This document shows positions 48,071 through 58,512 of a DNA stretch of 64,000 bases, piece after piece. Source of the stretch: Stratiolaelaps scimitus (Eukaryota; Arthropoda; Arachnida; Mesostigmata; Laelapidae); the NCBI GenBank assembly GCA_019614645.1, contig JABWDB010000109.1:61747-125746 (forward strand), read 5' to 3'. Position numbers and translations under genes: made by a program. The stretch's first letter is position 1. Each line of letters opens with the position of its first letter. A model generated the notes under the pieces. That model was not told the origin of the DNA. It was given only the letters and a program-made list of their open reading frames with translations, and ran no database searches.

Positions 48071-48159
48071 TTTCTTTTTTTTTGTTTTCGAGCTGACCCT
48101 CAGCTGTTCCCCTATCTGACAGGCCTCAGCTCTTAACCTTTAGGAATTACTATGAGGAC
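48071..48159 (-). mobile_element. Short retroposon (Family S) with 15-bp target-site duplication
   Basis: The 15-bp word ctgataacgtcaact occurs at 48056-48070 and 48160-48174. Copy B has it once, with nothing between (59697-59711), so this is a filled site next to a preserved empty site. The sense strand is minus: TTCCTAAAGGTTAAGAGC, then GAGGCCTGTCAGATAGGG, AACAGCTGAGGGTCAGCTC and an A-rich tail. A long duplication and A-tail indicate LINE-machinery insertion. Confidence 0.85.
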
Positions 48160-48272
48160 CTGATAACGTCAACTGCTATTGAGATAGCGAACTCACATCG
48201 TAATATATCGGCGGACAGGGACTTCTAGTTTATATTTCATGTGGAGCTTATCGGTTTAATAGGAGAACTAAA

Positions 48273-48515
48273 CTAGCATAAAAAACCTCCTAACCAACTC
48301 TCGTAGTTTGCTGCGAAAAAGTGAACGGAAAGGTCCTCTGCCGTCAGGCAGATGGAAGCACTGTTTGCTTCAGCCCCAGGCAGGTGATTCTGCACCAGTG
48401 TCTGGATCTCACGGTGAACCTCGGGGTCTTCACCAACACGATCCAAGTTAAGCTTCTTCCATGCCACGTGGGGTTTTCGGGGAGCCGGAATCTCTGTGTC
48501 ATAAGTGGTCCACAC
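48273..48515 (-). pseudogene. Conserved open frame in copy A, possibly a LINE fragment
   Basis: 80 codons include PAPRKPHVAWKKLNLDRVGE and LTAEDLSVHFF. The counterpart in copy B (59853-60062) keeps the frame with mostly conservative changes. The WKKLNLDRV...REIQTLVQNHL pattern recalls the linker after the endonuclease in some LINE ORF2s, but this is weak. Confidence 0.3.
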
Positions 48516-48617
48516 AACCCGAAGAACATTCCCTCAGCTTATCGGGAAAAGGTTTAAGAGACTGATGTAGCATGAAAAGCTTCTCTCAAATAGTGAAGCA
48601 CCTCTGCAGTCGGCTCG

Positions 48618-51600
48618 TAGACCCCAAACTCAGATCCCACTGTCGAGATCGATCCCCGCTAACTCCGCACACCAAACAATATCTCACTGATACTCCAGTC
48701 GACGCTCCCGACACCGAACCAAATTCTGGCAACGTTCATGTACAACCGACAAGAATGCAACGACCGCTTCCGGAAGCTGGATATGATTGCTACCCTCAAC
48801 TGGAAATCGTCCAGAAACCTCTACAGATGTTGGTGTGCAACGCCAACCTAAGCAATGTTTGTGGTGCCCGGAGCGTATTAATCTGTCCGCAATAAGAGGG
48901 ACAATGAATGTGATACGTTAATCAATCATGACGCTTATAGTTATAAATCTTATTTATGTCCCCATTGCGCAATGGGCTCTCCATTGACCCTCACTAGGAG
49001 GTCATAGGGGACGAGTCGGTTACGCAAACTGTGTATATGTAATGTTTGGCGATCTGAAATGGAACTCTGAAGGACAAAATTCCTACTCGTAATATAACCA
49101 AATTGCTCAAAATTCTACCAAGCTACGAGTAACTATATGATAGAGCCAATGTTGATTCCGAGGGGCTTCAGCACAAGCACACAAAGTGTTTTCTTCTTAA
49201 TCCGACTTTAACTTTTAAATAACTAGCTAGGAAAAAAATAATAAAATTAAAACCTATCATATACCTTCATTTTGAAAGCATGTTTGTGTAATTATGTTAG
49301 AGGAGTACTTCATTTATTAGTAAGGATGAACTGCATATAATTGGCATGTTACAACGAAACGACTGCAACAAATCTTATGCATGATAGGTATGTCTTTGCG
49401 AGCCGTACTGAAATTCCTCAATAAATAGCTTTTGAACAAATGCAAGATCGTTTCGAGTCTCATAAAATGACTGGAAATATCGCTAAGTCGATTCGAGACA
49501 TCGGCGGGAAAATCGTTTGAGCTGAATACACTTTAAGAGGTGAACGCAAATGCAGGTAAAATTTTACCTTATTCCTTGTATTAAATTAAAGGAACTGCAG
49601 TGTCACAATGCTTAAATTCTCTCAGATAATCTGTAAATCATTCATAAACATTACCACTCGCGGATGGGACGAGGTGTGCCGGTTCCCATTCCAATTCTTA
49701 CGTTCTACCATATATTTGTCCAAAACCTGCCCTCAGCTGTCTTTTCTTCATGGCAGGCCCTGGTACGGTGTCTCAGCATAACTTCACATACTATATGAAA
49801 TCAGCTGGATACTGTATTTTCGCGTTCTCCGCATTTCCTCGTCCTACGATGGATGCAATCTTGAGCAATGACCTTTGTGATCGTACTTCTAGATGCGTAC
49901 ATGCATTTGTCTAACAGCTATGCCTATATGACATATACGGGACTCCCGGGACTAACCGTTTCAACCACAAAATATCGACCTCCCACTTCGAAGATTAAAG
50001 ACAACGTGTCATTTTAATACACTATTTAGTCATTTATTCATTACTCACTCGCCTCCTTACAGTCACTTTTGCTATTGCTGTCAACATCATCAAAACAATA
50101 TTACAATATTGTTTACAACAATATTACAACAATTTTACTATTATTATAATTAGTATAATTGTAATTAATGAAAAGCACAACACAAATAAGGTAGAAAAAA
50201 TAGCCATTACTCTCTTTAATACCTCTCAGAGAGTGGCGTAGTAATTTACTATGTGTCAGCTACACTCACACATAGTAAATTATATATATATATACATATA
50301 AACTGTTCTTATATTATCAGGTTGAAACGAGACGAAAAACTTACGCTTCGCAAGAACATATCAGCATTAATGAGCGATTTCAGAGCGAGTTGACCTTGAG
50401 TCGCGAGTGCCTGGGTCTCCTCCTAGCTCTGCCGGTGGCAGCTGATACGATCGCGCTCATTTTGCACAGCTGAAAATCGTAGAAGAGAGACAATCACAAA
50501 CCGTCGGTCAGTTAGTTAGCTGTTGTCGCTATTTTGGGGCCATGGATTTACACCAGTGCTGCGTCGACTCGAGGATTATTCGAGTCGAACATTCGAGTCG
50601 TACACGGACATACACCTCTTCGTGTGTGTGTTGTCTCACATTTATCATCAAATCATCACTATGCATATTTGTCTACACCTTATACTTGTGCACCCGTGAC
50701 TTTGTTCCCGGCTTTTTATTGTACATCTCTGCCCGCAGCGTTCTGCAGCCTTCTCTATTTGACACGTACCGGCTGCAGCTACAATGTGAACTTTGAGTGT
50801 CTAGCTTCGCAGTAACAATAATAATACCCAAAGACGGTTACGGAGCATCTACTCCTGTTGTAGTTCGCTGTTTGGATTCGTTCGTCTTCTTCCGCGTCAA
50901 AGGGAAAACAACAAACGAAGAAACTTAACGCATTACGGGGGACGGGGTTTGCATCAGCGTCACGAGGCAAAAAGAAAACTTGCAATGTGGTGACAACAAT
51001 AATTATGAGCAACACCAGATGATTGGGAATGCATGACTCAGACGAGTGCGTGGATAACGCAACGATCAACTGACAAACGACGGTATCAGCAGCAGCAGCA
51101 GTAGCAAAGAAAAGAGGCCTCGAATCTATTTGTCTATGTGTACCTCTATCTGTCTATGTACATATAGGCTCGATATCAGATGAGCTACCCTCGGTAGTAT
51201 CATTTCCTATCACTGGTTGGAGCTGCGTGGCTGTCTGCACCCGCCTCGATTTTCAGCTGGCCAGTTAAGACAAAAAGACCGCCACAGTCGTAGTGCACTT
51301 ATGGGATATATATATATATATATGGCGTGTTCATTCTGAGCTCAGTGTCTAGCCAAGTGAAGAGGTACGCAGAATGGTGAACGCGCCTGTCGACGGAGAG
51401 CTGCTACTGCTGCTGCGAATACCATTTCTATGGCTGTCGCGGTCCTGACGTCGTGTTTTCCAAGCCCTATTCGCACATCGTTAGTAGATGGCCACATGTA
51501 CGTGGTAGTCTATCCTCCTGGTTTGCACATAGAACACAACTGTGTTAAATTAAACAGCCACCAGTGGGCAGAGGGAATCGATTTTCCAACCACAACCACC

Positions 51601-52067
51601 GGAGAGCGCCACAGTAATTGCCAGCCAGATGCTGTAGTGAAGTGCAGGGAACAGGATTCGTGGAGCTCGTTGGTTGGCCACTGGTTCGAGCCACCACAGA
51701 TCACTCGCGCCTTAAAAGGTCGATGGATACGCCACCGCTTGACCGCGTTGCGTCTACGCATGGCAACATCGTATAACAGGCTTGCCTGTAACGAGGACTA
51801 GCTCTACATAATCGAGCCGCCCACGCCACTGAGGGCATGATCGCGCCGAATCACGAATGACAATTGTCAAAATGTTGTTTTTTTTCCAATAGTCGTTGTT
51901 GTGGCTGTCGGTATCGGCGTTGAAAAACGTTGAAAAAACGTTGAAAAACCTCTGAAGACGAGTTGTCTAATTGAAATCAACCACAAACATAATCAAAGCA
52001 TGAAAGCCCTGATGAGACGAACAAATCATGGCAATGAAGCCAGTGACGGTGTCCTACCATGAGACAG
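48618..52067. other. No recognisable gene
   Basis: The HNF4 ligand-binding exons would be expected on the minus strand leftward of 52274, but no such motif was found here. There are AT-rich runs at 50085-50165 and TA tracts at 50280-50295 and 51306-51324. A G/C-richer stretch with plus-strand frames (for example 123 codons at 51430-51801) shows no family motif. Confidence 0.5.
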
Positions 52068-52273
52068 CAGCAGCAGCAACAATAACAATATCATATAATA
52101 TTGTATTGCGTGCTGGTCGACAGTCCGCCGAAATACGAAATATCTACATCGAATGTGTTTTGATCATATTTCACCGTTGCGTTAGGTATGCGTCAATACC
52201 ATACGGTACGCTGTATATGCAACAAGACAATAAGAGTGGTATAATTAGCCAAGTTCTAATAGTGTCCACTCAC

Positions 52274-52627
52274 CTTCTTTTCGCATTCCGGCACTGAAGC
52301 ACTTTCTGAAGCGACAGTAGCGGCATCGGTTCCGGTTTTCCTTATCGACGATGCAGACCCTGTGGAAGCGGCAACTGTAGACATGGTTGTTGCGTACTGA
52401 ACGGCGAAAGAATCCCTTACAGCCATCGCAGCTCGAGGCTCCATAGTGTTTGCCAGTGGCGCGATCTCCGCAGATCGCACAGTACGGCGAGCCCCCGTGA
52501 GCTGGAGAAGGAGTGCCGGACACGACCGCTGTCCCTTGCGCCGATCCCGGTGAACCGCCGGCCGAAACAGGACTCGCTCCACCGTTGCCAGCCGTTGCAT
52601 GCTCCACCGTTGCATGATGTTCCGCTT
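52274..52627 (-). CDS. HNF4: HNF4-type DNA-binding-domain exon, downstream copy
   Basis: The same length, phase, acceptor and donor as the exon at 54391-54744. The zinc cysteines and P-box CDGCKG are intact. Compared with the other copy it has VRNNH for VRKNH and CFSAGM for CFRAGM. The replaced Lys and Arg are conserved in HNF4 proteins, so this copy may bind DNA differently or be under relaxed constraint. Without transcripts it cannot be said which copy is used, or whether both are. Confidence 0.9.
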
Positions 52628-53153
52628 CTGAAATACAGTTCACGCATCCTGCTTAGACGATATGAACAAATGTACAACTAATATACTGGTTGGTCGGCTA
52701 GCGCCACTGCAACACTCGGTTTTGCAACATTAATTGAGGCTGAGGACTCGAGTTCAGTCGAGTGAGAAGATAGCACTGTCATGACTCTTCCGTAGTGCTT
52801 TTTTCGCAATGTGGTTTTCAGTTATAGTAGTGGGACCAACACAACCAGGGAAAGCAACTACTGAATTAGCAGCAATGGCGTCCTTTTGTCCAATAGTCGT
52901 ACTCAGACGGCATTTTCCTAATGTCCCTCGTATAACCGAGATCGTGGCGGTGGTGATGTTGGACTATGCTTAAGACCTCCCTGAGGCCAAACAAAGCAAG
53001 CAGGGCTGGTCAACTAGGCCTTAATAATAATGGCCTAATGCCTTGCTAAAGTTTCATTAGAACATACACCTGATGTATCGTTGTGCTTAAGCACCGTTCC
53101 ACGATATACAAATAATATATATATGTATGTTTAACTAAAACATACATATATAT

Positions 53154-53228
53154 AGTAATACCTAAAAGGTTAAGAGCTGATGCTTGTCAGATAGGAGGAC
53201 AGCTGAGGGTCAGCTCGAAATAACAATA
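53154..53228 (+). mobile_element. Short retroposon (Family S), downstream-copy intron
   Basis: It reads TACCTAAAAGGTTAAGAGC, GTCAGATAGGAGGACAGC and TGAGGGTCAGCTCGAAATAA. It lies between GTTTAACTAAAAC (53129-53141) and the near-inverted GTCTTAGTTAAAC (53254-53266). The same insertion is in the upstream copy, so it predates the duplication. Confidence 0.75.
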
Positions 53229-53700
53229 AATATAAATATATATATATATATACGTCTTAGTTAAACATAAAATTACACATGCAAAGCTACCTGTTTTACG
53301 TATGTTTTGCTAAAATAAGAATTTACAATTGCAAGTTGCAGTTCAAGAGGAAAGAAGTTAATGAAATTAGTGGATGAAAGGTTATTTTGTAGATTGTCCG
53401 AAAACGCAGACGATCAGAAGAAGAGAAAATGAGCAGTAACCCAACGGGATCGGAAAGATCAATCACTTGGATCACAGAGACGTAAAATCAATGCGACAAT
53501 ATTGCATTGATCCTCGCGCAGCCTCCGCTTCGACAATTGAAGCATCATTAGACCTAACCTATACCTAAATTGATTTATATTATTAGCAAGATTCTGTATC
53601 AAGGTCATAAGCGACATGAATGGCTAAGTCGGTTTTGTTATCTAGGAAAAATTGAATTAGTAAGTGTATCGTTGTAGGGTTAATCAAAACTGGGGAGTAC

Positions 53701-54177
53701 CTGCGTCGGCGGTACAGATATCTATCACATCGTCGAGAAGTTGTGCTCTTTCTTCTGGGGTCGTTGAAACTGCCCCCGAGTTAAAGCAAACGAAGTCGAG
53801 TTCATCTTCTCCATAACTCGACGTCGAGGGACCAGGAGACGGCTCTTGTGAAGGTGAAGATTGTTGAACGGGGCTCCAGGCACTCTGGTTTTGGCTGGTG
53901 TCCTGCGCTACAACGAAACCATTGATGGCCGGCAACTCTACACTAGGACACTGGTTGAGTTGTGGCTCTAAACTAGTACACTGAACGGGGTGCTGCACTA
54001 AACAAGGAAACTGATGGGCTTGCACCACTGCATTGGGATCACGATCGATTTGCTGCTCTAAACTAAGACAGTTCTCCGGTGGAGCCTCTAAAGGGAAGTA
54101 CTCGTTGATTTGTTCCTCCAAGTGGTCGAAATCGATACTATGCTGAGTCAATATGGAGCTGTCTTGGATAGGATTTT
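53701..54177 (-). CDS. HNF4: HNF4 duplicated N-terminal exon segment (no start codon)
   Basis: A copy of the first coding exon from ENPIQDSSILTQHS to ICTADA, with the same GTACTC donor in phase 1. It lacks the original start; upstream of the junction the frame runs into CTG/TTA repeats. A pyrimidine-rich CTGCTGCTGCAGCAAG at the junction could serve as acceptor, giving 477 bases in phase 1 to 1. It remains open throughout, with about a dozen amino-acid changes from the original. Use as an exon is inference. Confidence 0.55.
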
Positions 54178-54390
54178 CTTGCTGCAGCAGCAGCAACAAT
54201 AACAATATCATATAATATTGTATTGCGTGCTGGTCGACAGTCGGCCGAAATACGAAATATCTACATCGAATGTGTTTTGATCATATTTCACCGTTGCGTT
54301 AGGTATGCGTCAATACCATACGGTACGCTGTATATGCAACAAGACAATAAGAGTGGTATAATTAGCCAAGTTCTAATAGTGTCCACTCAC

Positions 54391-54744
54391 CTTCTTTTCG
54401 CATTCCGGCACGGAAGCACTTTCTGAAGCGACAGTAGCGGCATCGGTTCCGGTTTTCCTTATCGACGATGCAGACCCTGTGGAAGCGGCAACTGTAGACA
54501 TGGTTCTTGCGTACTGAACGGCGAAAGAATCCCTTACAGCCATCGCAACTCGAGGCTCCATAGTGTTTGCCAGTGGCGCGATCTCCGCAGATCGCACAGT
54601 ACGGCGAGCCCCCGTGGGCTGGAGAAGGAGTGCCGGACACGACCGCTGTCCCTTGCACCGATCCCGGTGAACCGCCGGCCGAAACAGGACTCGCTCCACC
54701 GTTGCCAGCCGTTGCATGCTCCACCGTTGCATGCTGTTCCGCTT
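54391..54744 (-). CDS. HNF4: HNF4-type DNA-binding-domain exon, upstream copy
   Basis: 354 bases, phase 1 to 1, TTTCAG acceptor and GTGAGT donor. A G/S/A-rich leader precedes [20 protein letters not shown] and [20 protein letters not shown], then [15 protein letters not shown] and [10 protein letters not shown]. Two C4 zinc modules and the P-box CDGCKG are intact. The match to HNF4 (NR2A) is near identity in the first finger, and the donor falls at the same place as in vertebrate HNF4 (GMKKE-A, from memory). HNF4 binds DR1 sites as a homodimer and controls lipid and gut or fat-body metabolism in animals studied. Confidence 0.93.
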
Positions 54745-55274
54745 CTGAAATACAGTTCACGCATCCTGCTTAGACGATATGAACAAATGTACAACAAATA
54801 TACTGCTTGGTCGGCTAGCGCCACTGCAACACTCGGTTTTGCAACACTAGTTGAGGCTGAGGACTCGAGTTCAGTCGAGTGAGAAGATAGCACTGTCATG
54901 ACTCTTCCGAAGTGCTATTTTCGCAATGTGGTTTTCAGTTATAGTAGTGGGACCAACACAACCAGGGAAACCAGCTACTGAATTAGCAGCAATGGCGTCC
55001 TTTTGTCCAATAGTCTTACTCAGACGGCATTTTTCTAATGTCCCTCGTATAACCGAGATCGTGGCGGTGGTGATGTTAGACTATGCTTAAGACCTCCCTG
55101 AGGCCAAACAAAGCAAGCAGGGCTGGTCAACTAGGCCTTAATAATAATGGCCTAATGCCTTGCTAAAGTTTCAGTAGAACGTACACCTGATGTATCGTTG
55201 TGCTTAAGCACCGTTCCACGATATACAAATGATATATATATATATGTTTAACTAAAACATACATATATATATAT

Positions 55275-55342
55275 AGTAATACCTAAAAGGTTAAGAGCTG
55301 ATGCCTGTCTGATAGGAGAACAGCTGAGGGTCAGCTCGAAAT

Positions 55343-55350
<8 letters not shown>
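55275..55350 (+). mobile_element. Short retroposon (Family S), upstream-copy intron
   Basis: Homologous to 53154-53228 with few changes. It is flanked by the exact inverted pair GTTTAACTAAAAC (55246-55258) and GTTTTAGTTAAAC (55377-55389), separated from it by TA runs. Confidence 0.75.
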
Positions 55351-55375
<25 letters not shown>

Positions 55376-55813
55376 CGTTTTAGTTAAACACAAAATTACA
55401 CATGCAAAGCTACCTGAGATAGCTACGATAAGAATTTACAATTGCAAGTTGCAGTTCAAGAGGAAAGAAGTTAATGAAATTAGTGGATGAAAGGTTATTT
55501 TGTAGATTGTCCGAAAACGCAGACGATCAGAAGAAGAGAAAATGAACAGTAACCCAACGGGATCGGAAAGATCAATCACTTGGATCATAGAGACGTAAAA
55601 TCAATGCGACAATATTGCATTGATCCTCGCGCAGCCTCCGCTTCGACAATTGAAGCATCATTAGACCTAACCTATCCCTAAATTGATTTAAATTATTAGC
55701 AAGATTCTGTATCAAGGTCATAGGCGACATGAATGGCTAAGTCGGTTTTGTTATCTAGGAAAAATTGAATTAGTAAGTGTATCGTTGTAGGGTTAATCAA
55801 AACTGGGGAGTAC

Positions 55814-56423
55814 CTGCGTCGGCGGTACAGATATCTATCACATCGTCGAGAAGTTGTGCTCTTTCTTCTGGGGTCGTTGAAACTGCCCCCGAGTTAAAGC
55901 AAACGATGTTGAGCTCATCTTTTCCATAACTCGACGTCGAGGGACCAGGGGACGGCTCTTGTGAAGGTGAAGATTGTTGAACGGGGCCCCAGGAACTCTG
56001 GTTTTGGCTGATGTCCTGCGCTACAACGAAACCATTGATGGCCGGCAACTCTACACTAGGACACTGGTTGAGTTGTGGCACTAAACTAGTACACTGAACG
56101 AGGTGCTGCCCTAAACAAGGAAACTGATGGGCTTGCACCACTGCATTGGGATCACGATCGATTTGCCGCTCTAAACTAAGACAGTTCTCCGGTGGAGCCT
56201 CTAAAGGGAAGTACTCGTTGATTTGTTCCTCCAAGTGGTCGAAATCGATACTATGCTGAGTCAATATAGAGCTGTCTTGGATAGGATTTTCTTGACCGGT
56301 ATACCCCTGGGCTGTATAGTCCTCGACCGAACAGCCCGGCACCGATTCGACCTGCCACTCTGCGCTCATTGTATTCTTGATACAAGGAGCACTCAACAAA
56401 TTGACCAAGGTCACCTCAGTCAC
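55814..56423 (-). CDS. HNF4: HNF4-type nuclear receptor, first coding exon
   Basis: 203 codons plus one base from ATG at 56423 (MTEVTLVNLLSAPCIKNT; a second Met follows at residue 19). It ends LLDDVIDICTADA at a GTACTC donor in phase 1. The segment is acidic and Q/P/S-rich (IDFDHLEEQINEYFPLEAPP, QQSSPSQEPSPGPSTSS), as expected for the activation region N-terminal to a receptor's DNA-binding domain. It is much longer than the vertebrate HNF4 N-terminus. The link to HNF4 rests on the in-phase DNA-binding exon downstream at 54391-54744. Confidence 0.8.
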
Positions 56424-58512
56424 ACGTCACGAGAGAGTTTTCGAAGATTGTCTCTTCGATCCACTTGTCGATCAGTAAAGTTTCACCAAGCGTTCGAACA
56501 GGAGCTCGTAGCACTGCATTTTGGATTGTTTGTGCGAGCGTTTATAGACTTGAAGATCCGAGCACCTTATGGCAAGTTCGGGTAAGGGCAAACCTCTACC
56601 AAACGATGCAACTCGGAGCTTCATCTGATTGGTGAGATGCAGAAATCAGCCCCCACTCTTTCATTGGGTCTTGGTCCTCTCTCTCTCATTATCATTTCGG
56701 TCCTCACCGATGAAAGAGTTAAGATTAGAGCTCTCCAGCTTTGCACCACGAGATGTATGCCTGACAGATTTGAATTCGCAATTTCGAACAGTCGCGTTTT
56801 TGAGTATTGGTATAGAGAGAAATAAAGTCATTATTGGCTAGAAATCTTGCCGCCTTGTCTAGCGTGTGTTATATATATATATATATATATATAAGGGTAT
56901 ACATTTTCCGTGTTGACTCACAGTCTACCCGTATATCATACAGCATAGGTATAATGAATACCTTGTACGTTCAGGCCGCAACGAACTGTTACGCAAGCGT
57001 TTGTAAGCAAATACGTTGATTATTCACGTTTTCGAAACATGGAACATTCGTCCCGTTCTTTAGAGAGAATGACCCGTCTCTTCTTCCGTTCTACTTTTCA
57101 ATTGGCTTGCCAGAGTATAGTATTGTATAATAGTAGTTTCGATGGTGCCCAAAGAGGCAGTTATTAGTGGAATCGGAAATAGAAGCAACAAACTCATTTT
57201 TCCGACACCCCCCAAATGCAGCATTTGGCTAAATCAATTCGAGACCATGCGCAATGTTCACATCATCTGTAGCACTCGATTGTTCCATTGCATTTGACGT
57301 TTACTGTTAGTACTCATTCGAGCTAAATAATTGAGACGAGTGTATTAAGTTCTACCGAGTCGGTGTTGATCTCTGCACCAAAAATACTTTCATATTTGGG
57401 TATTAATAATTATATTTCCGTTTTGTCGCGCGCCATTTCTACTACTCAAGTTACTGGATGTACTGGGAAACTGAAGAAGTGCCATGCTCAGCAGTGAAAA
57501 TACCTGTTGGAAAAATCGTAATCATAATCACTCATCACCAAATTCGCTGGTCACTAATTATTTGAACAAACGTCCTTGACCTTAGCGGTCATATTTGTTA
57601 TGTGCTTGATCCATGTTTACGGGACTCAATTATTGGTACTTGTGTGACGTTTTACTAATTTTGTTACTTATGCTATATGAAAATGTAGTATCAGGCATAA
57701 TTGTCTTATAGACTTTGTTTTCAACACCTCAGCTAAACATTTGCTTGATTTCGTTCCCGAAGGTACAATCTTTTCCGTCATGAATCATGTTTCAGTTGCG
57801 TACACAGCTAATCATTACGATTCATGTCGTTACCCCAATATGTATGAAACTAGCGTGCGTATCAAAGTGGCAGGTTTCCACTTTCGGTTTCCACAGAGGA
57901 CTACTGCCGCGCATCAAAGTGGCAGGTTTCCACAGAGGACTACTGCTCCGGTGGATCAATTCAATTTCGGTCGTTAAGTGTCTTGTTAATTCACGCACTA
58001 GCGTGTTTTGTAGAAGCTCATTCTGGTAGAGGAGTTCTCAGTTTAAGCTCAGGCCATTACATTAATTATTCCTCGAGATCGGTTGCATCGTTGTATAATA
58101 GCTGACGGTGCTAAATTCAACAACAAGCATGGTTCGATCCCAATCTCAGATCGCAGCCAGTACGTGTGCGGTGACATTATTGTACATATAGACTTATTGT
58201 GCATATATATAAAATTTTATGTGAGCATGCTCTAGCGGGCCACATTTAGAAGCGTCGCCCAAAGAGGAGAATTACAAGAAGCTGCCTCATATTGCGTTGT
58301 GATGAGGAGTGTTTTTAACGAGCTAATCCGGCCACCGTTCAATTTTACGGCTTCAACCATCTTAGACGTTCGAACCATTGGGACTCATTCAAAAGTTTTA
58401 CCGGTAGAGGTTGCTGATTTTATTTTAAATGTGAGTCCAGCCCCGGTTGGTACATTTTCCCGCATGTCAACGGTTTCCTCCACCGTGGCAGCTTTTCGAG
58501 AATCGGCATCGG
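56424..58512. other. Upstream of HNF4 start; no recognisable gene
   Basis: It should contain the promoter or 5'UTR of the receptor gene, but no element can be named. A TA tract lies at 56871-56893 and a short tandem duplication at 57857-57947. No coding motif is seen. Confidence 0.45.
57857..57947 (+). repeat. Two tandem copies of a 40-50 bp unit
   Basis: Both copies contain atcaaagtggcaggtttcca and cacagaggactactgc. The first has an extra ctttcggtttcca, itself a partial echo of the unit. Confidence 0.9.

Larger units (their letters stand above)
46839..48617. repeat. Direct repeat copy A (partner at 58513-60167)
   Basis: It is nearly identical to copy B over about 1.65 kb in the same orientation, starting aacttta-c-gggaaggcactat and ending near gtgaagcacctctgca. 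Differences are a few percent of substitutions, TA-tract length (47431-47462 here), about 85 extra bases near 47729-47815, and an 89-bp retroposon at 48071-48159. It is not clear whether this is a transposon or a segmental duplication. Confidence 0.88.
52068..54181 (-). repeat. Tandem duplication, downstream copy (left)
   Basis: It is a direct repeat of 54185-56294, with offsets of 2117 bp at one end and 2113 at the other. Both copies contain an N-terminal exon segment, an intron with a Family S retroposon, a DNA-binding-domain exon and flanking intron. The left edge sits in a CAG run (52065-52076), and the junction with the other copy is also a CAG run (54185-54193). Identity looks like roughly 96-97 percent by eye. 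Confidence 0.95.
54185..56294 (-). repeat. Tandem duplication, upstream copy (right)
   Basis: Partner of 52068-54181. This copy keeps the sequence continuous with the true 5' end of the gene: past 56294 the frame runs on to the start codon at 56423. The other copy instead ends at the CAG junction. TA tracts are longer here (55347-55375). Confidence 0.95.

Noticed and set aside
46839..48617. Repeat A/B as a DNA transposon with terminal inverted repeats
   Set aside because: The two ends are not inverted copies of each other and no target duplication was seen.
48618..52067. HNF4 ligand-binding-domain exons
   Set aside because: Searched minus-strand frames for the receptor signature helices; none found. 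They may lie beyond the window or in exons too short or diverged to see.
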